Virus record (IMG/VR): IMGVR_UViG_3300009149_000047
Span: 1-51,334 of that record
Strand: one strand, 5' to 3'
From: a virus
Length of the DNA stretch: 51,334 bases
Numbering within the stretch: the first letter of the stretch is position 1; each line of letters begins with the position of its first letter. Made by a program: the position numbers and the translations under genes. Shown piece by piece: positions 22,055-28,865 of the stretch. Below the pieces are notes generated by a model, which worked only from the letters and a program-made list of their open reading frames with translations, was not told where the DNA came from and ran no database searches.

Positions 22055-22260
22055 TAGTATGCACTAGTTGTAAGAAAGAGATGAGATGTGTCAAGACCGG
22101 TCTCGTTGCCGTATGGAATAGTAGTCATTGCTATGCCGGCGACGAGTTTGAATGCCCTCAATGCAATAGCAAAACCCTTGTTATATCTGGCGAGTCATAT
22201 TTCGACCCTAAAATACTCGATAATCCCCTTATCGATACAGTAGATATGGACTCCGAATAA
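22051..22260 (+). CDS. Zinc-ribbon protein
   Basis: A 69-residue protein: CTSCKKEMRCVKTG...GDEFECPQCNSKTL. Two CxxC pairs at about 4-7 and 35-38 form a zinc ribbon as in many small phage proteins. Coupled to the upstream membrane gene. Confidence 0.7.
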   Translation: MIVCTSCKKEMRCVKTGLVAVWNSSHCYAGDEFECPQCNSKTLVISGESYFDPKILDNPLIDTVDMDSE

Positions 22261-22301
22261 TACTTTAAATTCATATTAGTATCAACACAGAGGGCATTGT
22301 T

Positions 22302-22316
22302 CTGACACTGCTACGC
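22302..22316 (+). promoter_or_regulatory. TGACACTGCTACGC repeat, copy 4
   Basis: Exact 14-mer, 33 bases before motif site 7. The TATA element seen behind copies 1 and 3 is weaker here (TGTAAAAAT). Confidence 0.5.
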
Positions 22317-22348
22317 AGAGCAACCATGTAAAAATTACACAGTGTTGA

Positions 22349-22363
22349 AAACCGATTCGATAT
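22349..22363 (+). promoter_or_regulatory. AACCGATTYGATTATA motif, site 7
   Basis: AACCGATTCGATATT, 26 bases before the small zinc protein gene at 22390. Confidence 0.55.
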
Positions 22364-22389
22364 TTGATTAAATAATAACTAGGGAAGTA

Positions 22390-22569
22390 ATGAAAAAACT
22401 TGTTGAAATTAAACAAGAAATTATCATGTGTGAGCAATGCGGCGAACCCATATTAAATGAAATAAAAATAATAGAAACGGATGAGTATTTATGTAGAAAA
22501 TGCCAAGTAGAAATAATCTTTAAACGCAATAGTTGCGGTGATATTTTTTATAAAACAATGGAGAGTTAA
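22390..22569 (+). CDS. 59-residue zinc-binding protein
   Basis: MKKLVEIKQEIIMCEQCGEPILNEIKIIETDEYLCRKCQVEI...: CEQC and CRKC pairs form a zinc ribbon. AGGGAAG precedes the ATG. Its stop overlaps the next start (TAATG). Confidence 0.65.
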   Translation: MKKLVEIKQEIIMCEQCGEPILNEIKIIETDEYLCRKCQVEIIFKRNSCGDIFYKTMES

Positions 22570-22892
22570 TGAATTACCAAGGAAGAGTGTTTGATTTAGG
22601 TATGGCGAGAATTACTAGAGAAAAAGTAAGACAATTGGAAGTATTTATAGATTGTAAAATAGATGACAGTAGTGCTGATAACTTCATCAAAGTCCTTACA
22701 AAAAATAACATGTTGTATTACTTTGATGAAGAAGCAGAAGATGCTGTGGATGACAACGATGAGCATATATTCACATACAAGCAGGCATTACTGTTAAATG
22801 TTATTCGTAATAGATTCAAAGAGCATCCTCTTATTTATAGCAGGTTGTTTAACGAGGTAGAGACCAACTTTGCTCAATATTGCGTCATATGA
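22569..22892 (+). CDS. 107-residue acidic protein
   Basis: MNYQGRVFDLGMARITREKVRQLEVFIDCKIDDSSADNFIKVLTKNNMLYYFDEEAEDAVDDNDEHIF: acidic, mixed alpha/beta, unrecognised. It ends just before motif site 8. Confidence 0.6.
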   Translation: MNYQGRVFDLGMARITREKVRQLEVFIDCKIDDSSADNFIKVLTKNNMLYYFDEEAEDAVDDNDEHIFTYKQALLLNVIRNRFKEHPLIYSRLFNEVETNFAQYCVI

Positions 22893-22896
22893 CTCA

Positions 22897-22912
22897 AACC
22901 GATTTGATTATA
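22897..22912 (+). promoter_or_regulatory. AACCGATTYGATTATA motif, site 8
   Basis: Exact AACCGATTTGATTATA placed directly after the stop of the preceding gene and 45 bases before the ATG at 22957. It lies inside the operon, so it would give an internal promoter. Confidence 0.55.
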
Positions 22913-22956
22913 TATCTAAGGTGGTGGAATTGGTCTATCACTTAGATGGAGAAGAT

Positions 22957-23310
22957 ATGGAGTACGAACATATTGAAGGTTATATCTATCATAAGAGACA
23001 CGATTTCAATGTCGATGTCACTAATGTAGAGTACGGCAGTGACAAACATATTCATATATATGCTTGGATTGTCAGTAACAATCCACCTCAATTTACATTC
23101 ATAACTAATAACCATATAGAAAGAGGAATGGTAAAGCCATCATCACAGGCCATTGTAGATACAGATGGTAATACACATTTAAAACATAATAATTCAAAAT
23201 GGTTTAGGGCAGCGAATAAAGATAAGGTAATATGCGACGCTCTTGTTAGGGCACACAACGAATGGATCATAGAAGAGATGCTGATAGGAGGCAATTATGA
23301 AATTCAATAA
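22957..23310 (+). CDS. Small protein ending in WIIEEMLIGG
   Basis: The start at ATG 22957 (GGAGAAGAT upstream) is preferred because the longer frame from 22870 would include motif site 8; a TTG at 22930 behind AAGGTGG is also possible. The 117-residue product is beta-rich (DKHIHIYAWIVSNNPPQFTFITN) and closes with NEWIIEEMLIGGNYEIQ, the ending shared by several small proteins here. Confidence 0.6.
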   Translation: MEYEHIEGYIYHKRHDFNVDVTNVEYGSDKHIHIYAWIVSNNPPQFTFITNNHIERGMVKPSSQAIVDTDGNTHLKHNNSKWFRAANKDKVICDALVRAHNEWIIEEMLIGGNYEIQ

Positions 23311-23746
23311 ATTATTGATATTACTTGTATTATCAACTAACATCTCTTTTGCAGATAATATGGGAGACGCTAACGAACCTAATGTCAAATACAAGTACAA
23401 AGTTGGCGAAGTAGTGATGATCAATCTCAAGGGAACCAAGTACAACGGTAGATGTGATGCTATGGGGACTATATGGAGATTAGCCGGCGGTAGTTACCAG
23501 ATAAAGGGTGTTGCATGTAAATGGGGTAAAGATGATAGTTTTACAGTAGATGATGAAGATATAATTGACGTTTTTGTCGAAGAAGATTTCAAGACTGGTG
23601 GTCGATATGGCAAGAATATTATTGTGAAGAAAGTATTATTATTCTTTAGAGATAAGACTAAAGACTATCTTCCTTGTATGAGAAATAGTCTTGATGATGA
23701 AACAAAAGAAAAGCTATGTGAGAAGAATAAATATAAGTTTTATTAG
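23297..23746 (+). CDS. Exported protein, unknown
   Basis: A 149-residue protein with a cleavable signal peptide (MKFNKLLILLVLSTNISFADN). The mature part is small and basic with a KYKVGEVVMINLKGTKYNGRCDAMGTIWRLAGGSYQIKGVACKW segment that looks like an SH3-like beta barrel. Two cysteines may pair in the periplasm. Target unknown. Confidence 0.65.
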   Translation: MKFNKLLILLVLSTNISFADNMGDANEPNVKYKYKVGEVVMINLKGTKYNGRCDAMGTIWRLAGGSYQIKGVACKWGKDDSFTVDDEDIIDVFVEEDFKTGGRYGKNIIVKKVLLFFRDKTKDYLPCMRNSLDDETKEKLCEKNKYKFY

Positions 23747-23765
23747 AATATAAACAGGAGAGGTA

Positions 23766-24287
23766 ATGAGAATTTCACAAAAGGATGCCGTATATGAGGT
23801 GTCCATGCGCGTGTTGGAGGAGAATGGTGTTATATTTGAAGAAGGAGTTGATGTACTTGTTGATGTAATTGATAGAGATATACGCTCCACAATTGTATCG
23901 ATCTTAGTAGAATCCTTTAAAGAAGATAAGATAGTAATGAATAAGAGACACGAAGGCAAAAATCTAAGAAGATATGCCAGTGGTCTTATTAGTAATTGGG
24001 CTAAAAAAGACACGAGACTTAATGGAAATGTTGAGTACAGAATTAAGAATCCTGGCAGTAGAGTTGGAACTACGGATCCTATGGTTAGAGAATTAAGAAA
24101 ATTCTTAAAGCAAGTTAAAGGAACCAAACATGAAGAAGATGTAAAAAAAGAGTTAAGTATTAGGCTAAACTCTATAAGAAAAGAGCAGGTAAAAGATATA
24201 GTGATAAATACAAACCTCATACCTGACTCCATAAAACACCTTGTAAAAAATAGGGGATCACATGAAGAAACAACTAGTCGACATTGA
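23766..24287 (+). CDS. NPGSR-family paralogue 3, unknown function
   Basis: A 173-residue member of the family. Core YASGLISNWAKKDTRLNGNVEYRIKNPGSRVGTTDPMVRELRKFLK, end NLIPDSIKHLVKN plus a 10-residue tail. Unlike the others it has no motif directly upstream and sits inside an operon behind an exported protein gene, with AAACAGGAGAGG as the ribosome site. Confidence 0.8.
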   Translation: MRISQKDAVYEVSMRVLEENGVIFEEGVDVLVDVIDRDIRSTIVSILVESFKEDKIVMNKRHEGKNLRRYASGLISNWAKKDTRLNGNVEYRIKNPGSRVGTTDPMVRELRKFLKQVKGTKHEEDVKKELSIRLNSIRKEQVKDIVINTNLIPDSIKHLVKNRGSHEETTSRH

Positions 24288-24486
24288 GTCTATTGAAGAG
24301 GCAGTCAAGCGTGGAGTCACAATCATCTGTTGCAAGAGAGATAAGTCTTCACGAATTAAGAAGAAAGCAAAGAAAACTGTTAACGTAATGTCTTTATATA
24401 AGAAGTGTAATGCAGAACAAAAGAAAAAACTTATAAAATCTCTTAAAGAGTCCGGAATAGACTTTGATGAAACAGCTGAAGAATGA
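24262..24486 (+). CDS. 74-residue basic protein
   Basis: MKKQLVDIESIEEAVKRGVTIICCKRDKSSRIKKKAKKTVNVMSLYKKCNAEQKKKLIKSLKESG: very basic, helical. Starts inside the end of paralogue 3 behind AGGGGAT. Confidence 0.6.
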   Translation: MKKQLVDIESIEEAVKRGVTIICCKRDKSSRIKKKAKKTVNVMSLYKKCNAEQKKKLIKSLKESGIDFDETAEE

Positions 24487-24487
24487 T

Positions 24488-24685
24488 ATGCATAGAGATA
24501 CTAGTGGAAAATATATCATGCTTACATTAGATGAATATAAGCAATTAAAAGAAAGTAATGACAACCTAAAAAAGAGCATCCATAATATAAGGAATATAAT
24601 GCAAGAGATAATGTTTGTATTAGAGACCGATCAACTAAACTCAAAAGAAATAATCCTTAGTAAAATAGATAAAATCAACCAATAA
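24488..24685 (+). CDS. 65-residue helical protein
   Basis: MHRDTSGKYIMLTLDEYKQLKESNDNLKKSIHNIRNIMQEIMFVLETDQ: 'LTLDEYKQLKESNDNLKK' is a coiled-coil type segment. The ATG just after the upstream stop is chosen; one at 24464 also fits. Confidence 0.55.
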   Translation: MHRDTSGKYIMLTLDEYKQLKESNDNLKKSIHNIRNIMQEIMFVLETDQLNSKEIILSKIDKINQ

Positions 24686-24696
24686 CTAAGGTAAGT

Positions 24697-25005
24697 ATGA
24701 AAGATTTTACTTTTGAAGAGATGTGGGAATATCAACTAGGTTCTTTAATGTTAAAAGAAGAATGTGACTCTTTGCTGTGGAAGAAAACCGTAGCTAGAGT
24801 GTTCTGGGACCAACAACAAAAGAAGCTAGATACAGTCAATAAAGAAAACAAGATGTTAATCGATTCCTTGCTATGGCTAGCTGATAGCCCTAGTGATGAA
24901 GTCATACACAGTATGAAGAAAAAGACAATAATAGATTTATTCAAACTAAACGAAGAAAAAGCCAAAATGATCCTAAGTCATATAAAAGAGAAGAGAGCAG
25001 TTTAA
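24697..25005 (+). CDS. 102-residue helical protein
   Basis: MKDFTFEEMWEYQLGSLMLKEECDSLLWKKTVARVFWDQQQKKLDTVNKENKMLIDSLLWLADSP: all helical, no family recognised. Ends seven bases before an operator-like repeat. Confidence 0.6.
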   Translation: MKDFTFEEMWEYQLGSLMLKEECDSLLWKKTVARVFWDQQQKKLDTVNKENKMLIDSLLWLADSPSDEVIHSMKKKTIIDLFKLNEEKAKMILSHIKEKRAV

Positions 25006-25011
25006 CACCTA

Positions 25012-25032
25012 TGGTCTGATATAATTAGACCA
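25012..25032 (+). promoter_or_regulatory. Inverted repeat over a -10 box and start codon
   Basis: TGGTCT (25012-25017) and AGACCA (25027-25032) flank TATAAT (25020-25025). Transcription from this box would begin at or next to the ATG at 25032, giving a leaderless mRNA. The repeat is well placed for a repressor. Confidence 0.45.
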
Positions 25033-25280
25033 TGGAAACCTATCTAGTAAATTTGATAGACACGTTAGCATTTAAGAATGGTATGCTCAGTGCGTTATTT
25101 GCGTATATAGGTGTACTTCGCTTCTTTATCAAGCCAGTCATGAGCCTATTCCTACATGTATCTAAACTAACACCAACAAAAGTAGATGATAAGTTCTTTG
25201 ATAAGATAAATAAGTCTTGGTGGTATAATACTATTGTTTACATGATAGATTGGTTTACCAGTTATAAGGTAAGGAAATAA
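25032..25280 (+). CDS. Membrane protein, possibly leaderless
   Basis: An 82-residue protein, METYLVNLIDTLAFKNGMLSALFAYIGVLRFFIKPVMSLFLHVSKL, with one or two hydrophobic segments (about 15-42) and an amphipathic end. No Shine-Dalgarno sequence precedes the ATG, in contrast to most genes here. Size and position with the next gene recall holin-type small membrane proteins, but this is not established. Confidence 0.6.
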   Translation: METYLVNLIDTLAFKNGMLSALFAYIGVLRFFIKPVMSLFLHVSKLTPTKVDDKFFDKINKSWWYNTIVYMIDWFTSYKVRK

Positions 25281-25290
25281 GGAGAATGAC

Positions 25291-25653
25291 ATGGAAGAAA
25301 AATTAGGTGTAAAAGAGTTAAAAGAACTGCTTAAATTTGTAATTGAATTTGGAGAGTCTATTGATCTAGCGATGGCTGATAAGAAATTTGAAGTATCTGA
25401 GCTTGGATTGCTAATTGCTCCCCTTATGCAAGTTGGACCAGCATTTGAAGGTTTTGACAAGTTAGGTGCAGAGATCAAAGATCTTGAAGAATCAGAGATG
25501 ATTGAGCTTGCAGCTTTCGTAAGAGAGGAGTTTGATCTACAAAACGATAAGATTGAAGAAGTAATTGAAGTTGCCCTTGATCTTGGTGTTAGAATCTACG
25601 GATTCATTAAGCTCTTTGCAAAAGAAGAGGTTCCAGTAGAACCAGCGGCTTAA
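25291..25653 (+). CDS. 120-residue acidic helical protein
   Basis: MEEKLGVKELKELLKFVIEFGESIDLAMADKKFEVSELGLLIAPLMQVGPAFEGFDKLGAEIKDLEESEMIELAAFVREEF: acidic helices, ending in EVPVEPAA. The family resembles uncharacterised phage proteins found next to small membrane proteins. A strong terminator follows, and GGAGAATGAC precedes the start. Confidence 0.65.
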   Translation: MEEKLGVKELKELLKFVIEFGESIDLAMADKKFEVSELGLLIAPLMQVGPAFEGFDKLGAEIKDLEESEMIELAAFVREEFDLQNDKIEEVIEVALDLGVRIYGFIKLFAKEEVPVEPAA

Positions 25654-25679
25654 TCTAAAAAACAAAGATTAATAAAAAA

Positions 25680-25702
25680 GGGAGTCGTGGACTCCCTTTT
25701 TT
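25680..25702 (+). terminator. Rho-independent terminator
   Basis: GGGAGTC (25680-25686), loop GTG, GACTCCC (25690-25696) and a TTTTTT run. Flanking A-run makes it potentially bidirectional. Confidence 0.9.
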
Positions 25703-25719
25703 ATACGGAGAGATTCAAA

Positions 25720-26481
25720 ATGAAATTACTATTAATAATATTACTATTATCAGGTTGTATTACAAGTCAAATACAAAAGCTTGATCCAGCTACATATTAC
25801 AGAAATGACATATGTTTTGAGTACGATACAGGCAATAAAATAGAGATTCCTAATGATGAATTTGGAGATGGATTTGGTTATCCACAATATGAAAACAAGT
25901 TATTAAAGTTCTGTGGAACTGGTGTTTTACCTCATGAAGATGTATATAAACTTAAGATTATAAGTTATGGAAAGTTAAATTTCTTCTCACTGATGACGTG
26001 TCATGAGGAGGATACATCTGAGAACCCAGATAGAGGGATATTTAAGAAAGATGGTGTTGTTCAAATAAAGTATCGCCCAACATTAGAGAAAGGATTAGCT
26101 TGTCCATTATATGTATCTGCTTATGACAGAAGACAGCGACATGCATTTGGTATCATAGCATTTGAACACCCTCGTTATCAGTTAAAGGCTAAAGTTAGGT
26201 GTAATGGATATACACGCATAGCCAATGGTGTTAGTATTTGTCAATCACGAAATGGTCTTATACAAGAAATATCATTTGAAGAAGAAGTCAAAGCAGCTAA
26301 GCCTATTACTGGTGGTGCAGAAAGACACGGTGATTGTCCAATTATAACATCAAAAGATAACAAGGTATTTAGATTTAAGTTACCACTTAGAGAATGCATA
26401 TATCAGTTCATTAGTAAAGAATCTAGAAAAATACATAAGTTTTATGCTATCGGTTACGAAGACATAATAGTGAGGGAATAA
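25720..26481 (+). CDS. Predicted lipoprotein
   Basis: A 253-residue protein. The ATG at 25720 begins MKLLLIILLLSGCITS, a lipoprotein signal with LLSGC lipobox; an upstream in-frame ATG lies within the terminator. The mature part has ten or so cysteines and predicted beta structure. No family recognised. A membrane-anchored envelope protein of this kind could act in superinfection exclusion or surface change. Confidence 0.7.
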   Translation: MKLLLIILLLSGCITSQIQKLDPATYYRNDICFEYDTGNKIEIPNDEFGDGFGYPQYENKLLKFCGTGVLPHEDVYKLKIISYGKLNFFSLMTCHEEDTSENPDRGIFKKDGVVQIKYRPTLEKGLACPLYVSAYDRRQRHAFGIIAFEHPRYQLKAKVRCNGYTRIANGVSICQSRNGLIQEISFEEEVKAAKPITGGAERHGDCPIITSKDNKVFRFKLPLRECIYQFISKESRKIHKFYAIGYEDIIVRE

Positions 26482-26482
26482 T

Positions 26483-26686
26483 ATGTGGACAGCAATAACA
26501 ACAATTTTAGTTCCATTACTAAAATGGATAGTAGAGGCATCTGCCAAGAAAAAACTAAGCGATAAAGAGTTTGTCTCATATGTCTTAGCACATCAAAAAC
26601 GACGTGGCAGGGCTGGTCAATCCGCAATGGATGCCGAAGAAGCACTTGAAGAAGCTATACGCGAATTAGACGAAGAACAGATGTAA
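26483..26686 (+). CDS. 67-residue protein with N-terminal hydrophobic segment
   Basis: MWTAITTILVPLLKWIVEASAKKKLSDKEFVSYVLAHQKRRGRAGQSAMDAEEALEEAIRELDEE: a short hydrophobic helix (3-18) then a charged helical tail. Unknown function. Two bases after the lipoprotein gene. Confidence 0.6.
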   Translation: MWTAITTILVPLLKWIVEASAKKKLSDKEFVSYVLAHQKRRGRAGQSAMDAEEALEEAIRELDEEQM

Positions 26687-26783
26687 TTTTTTGCAATAAA
26701 AAAGCTGGTGTAAGTCAAACGAAGCCCCTTAAGTAGATGATATAATACTAACTGTATTTAAAATCGTCTAGTTGGGGGTATTT

Positions 26784-28328
26784 ATGATTAGATTAGTTGG
26801 GTTTCTTTTAATATGTTTGTTGCTATCGGCATGTAGCAAGACATATGATTCAGTAAAAAATCAGCACATAGTAAAGCTGAAGAACAGTAAGAATGTAACC
26901 GCACTTCTTAAGAAAGTAAAGCATAAAAAAATAACTAATAACACTTATTTAATCGAAGGATCTATTGAAGTCTTGCAGGACTCTAATGTCATTGAATATA
27001 GTGAACCAAACTACATCTGGACAATCGATAGCATACCAACTGATCCTAAGTTTGATAAACTTTGGGGACTTCATAATAAATCTATGGAAGGTGTTGATAT
27101 TAATGCTATCAAAGCGTGGGACATAACTAAAGGTAGTAGAGATATTAAGGTTATGGTTATTGATACAGGAATTGATTATAATCATCCTGATCTAAAAGAC
27201 AATATGTGGATTAATGATGCCGAATTAAATGGCGAGGATGGCATAGATGATGATGAGAATGGATGTATAGATGATATTCATGGATGTGATTATTCTAATA
27301 ATGATGGCGATCCAATTGACGATCATGGTCATGGTTCACACTGTGCTGGTACGATTGGAGCAGTACATAACAATGATATAGGTGTTGCAGGTGTAATGGC
27401 TGATGTTGAATTAGTTGCTTGTAAATTCTTAGCATCTAGCGGTAGCGGAACTACTGAGGGTGCTATTAAATGCATAGATTATGGTATCAAAGTTGGTGTA
27501 AATATCATGTCAAATTCATGGGGTGGCGGACCATCTTCTATAGCATTAAAAGAAGCAATTGAAAGAGCAAGGGATGCAGGTATTATCTTTACTGCAGCTG
27601 CTGGAAACGAGAGTAGCAACAATGATAATACTCCTAAATATCCAGCTAACTATCAAGTTGAAAATGTTATCTCTGTAGCAGCATATACAGCAAGCGAAGA
27701 GATGTCTTCATTTTCATGTTATGGTAAAGATACTGTTCATATTGCTGCACCAGGATCAAACATATATTCGACCGTGAAAGATGGCAAGTATGCTTCTTAC
27801 TCTGGAACATCTATGGCTACGCCACATGTATCTGGCGTGTTAGGACTATTAATAAGTCATGAGAAAGATTTATCATTTGCAGACATCAAAGAGCGAATCC
27901 TTATGACATCTGTTCCTGTTAGATCATTTAAAAGAAAATTAATGACGGGTGGTAGAATTGACGCTTACAATATTCTGATGGATATACGTCCAGATAGATA
28001 TATCCCTGATGAGAGCAAGTGGCAAACAGTTATATTAGACGAAGTATGGGAATCAGCACATCCTTATAAAAATGACGAAAAGATAGTCAAAGAGCTAAAG
28101 GTTCCTGGAGCTAAGTACATAAGACTGATCATAAAGAAAATGGAATTAGAAGTTAAGTACGACACTATTGAGATAAGAAATGAAAATGAAGTTTATGATT
28201 CTATAAGTGGTTTAAAAGAAGATTTCAAAACAGAGTACGTCGATGGCGATACGCTGATCTTTAAGTTTAAATCAGATAGAAGCAAAGTTAAATGGGGTTT
28301 CATAATAGAATCATATCAGTTTCAGTAG
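26784..28328 (+). CDS. Subtilisin-like serine protease lipoprotein
   Basis: A 514-residue S8 peptidase. Lipoprotein signal MIRLVGFLLICLLLSAC, then an I9-like propeptide region (to about 80). Catalytic residues by motif: D127 in VIDTGIDYNHPD, H183 in HGHGSHCAG, N275 in AAGNE and S343 in GTSMATPH. A C-terminal beta domain (about 415-514) resembles proprotein-convertase or CUB-type accessory modules. The ATG with GGGGGT upstream is chosen over an upstream TTG. A TATAAT (about 26740) gives a likely own promoter. Expected on the outer surface or periplasmic face; substrate unknown. Confidence 0.88.
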   Translation: MIRLVGFLLICLLLSACSKTYDSVKNQHIVKLKNSKNVTALLKKVKHKKITNNTYLIEGSIEVLQDSNVIEYSEPNYIWTIDSIPTDPKFDKLWGLHNKSMEGVDINAIKAWDITKGSRDIKVMVIDTGIDYNHPDLKDNMWINDAELNGEDGIDDDENGCIDDIHGCDYSNNDGDPIDDHGHGSHCAGTIGAVHNNDIGVAGVMADVELVACKFLASSGSGTTEGAIKCIDYGIKVGVNIMSNSWGGGPSSIALKEAIERARDAGIIFTAAAGNESSNNDNTPKYPANYQVENVISVAAYTASEEMSSFSCYGKDTVHIAAPGSNIYSTVKDGKYASYSGTSMATPHVSGVLGLLISHEKDLSFADIKERILMTSVPVRSFKRKLMTGGRIDAYNILMDIRPDRYIPDESKWQTVILDEVWESAHPYKNDEKIVKELKVPGAKYIRLIIKKMELEVKYDTIEIRNENEVYDSISGLKEDFKTEYVDGDTLIFKFKSDRSKVKWGFIIESYQFQ

Positions 28329-28334
28329 GGTAAT

Positions 28335-28646
28335 ATGACAGCTAAAAACACTAAACGAGTTAGAAGAGATCAAGAAAAAAGAAGAGAACGAGATAATAAA
28401 ATAAAGATATTAAATGAAGAGAACAAGGACCTAAAGAATAAAGTTAGGTCCTTGAATAATGTAATTAAACATACTCCAAATCCAGATAGAAAAAAGAAAC
28501 AAAGAGAGCCAAAACGCAAGCAAGAAGTATGTCCTGCTTGCGGTGAAGATAATATGAGAACTATAAACCTTACCAGATTGGATGGCAAACTATTGATTGT
28601 TTCCTGTGAGTGTGGGTATAGGTCCGCTAAAAAGCTTCTTGTGTAA
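28335..28646 (+). CDS. Coiled-coil zinc-ribbon protein
   Basis: A 103-residue protein: basic coiled coil at about 10-45 (RRDQEKRRERDNKIKILNEENKDLKNKVRSLNNV), then a zinc ribbon CPACGEDN...SCECGYRS. Looks like a nucleic-acid-associated protein. It converges with, and overlaps by 57 bases, the leftward gene at 28590. Confidence 0.7.
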   Translation: MTAKNTKRVRRDQEKRRERDNKIKILNEENKDLKNKVRSLNNVIKHTPNPDRKKKQREPKRKQEVCPACGEDNMRTINLTRLDGKLLIVSCECGYRSAKKLLV

Positions 28647-28865
28647 ATCATCTCTTTGATGTCTAAACATTCTAGCTTGGTCGTTCAATTCTTTTATAAG
28701 TTCCCAGCATTTCTCAAATGCTTGTTCTGCAACAAACTCATCACGAGTATAATTACTGTAGTTAGTCAAGATGTTATGGCTTTCATCTTGCTCTATTCTC
28801 ATCAGGATTAGTTCTTTGTAGAAATCTTTAGCATCATTACTTGTTGGTATCTCTATGCACATCAT
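28590..28865 (-). CDS. 91-residue protein downstream of the reductase
   Basis: MMCIEIPTSNDAKDFYKELILMRIEQDESHNILTNYSNYTRDEFVAEQAFEKCWELIKELNDQARMFRHQRDDL: helical. The ATG overlaps the stop of the ribonucleotide reductase gene (ATGA), which argues for a real cotranslated gene despite its tail overlapping the opposite-strand gene. Confidence 0.6.
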   Translation of the reverse strand: MMCIEIPTSNDAKDFYKELILMRIEQDESHNILTNYSNYTRDEFVAEQAFEKCWELIKELNDQARMFRHQRDDLHKKLFSGPIPTLTGNNQ

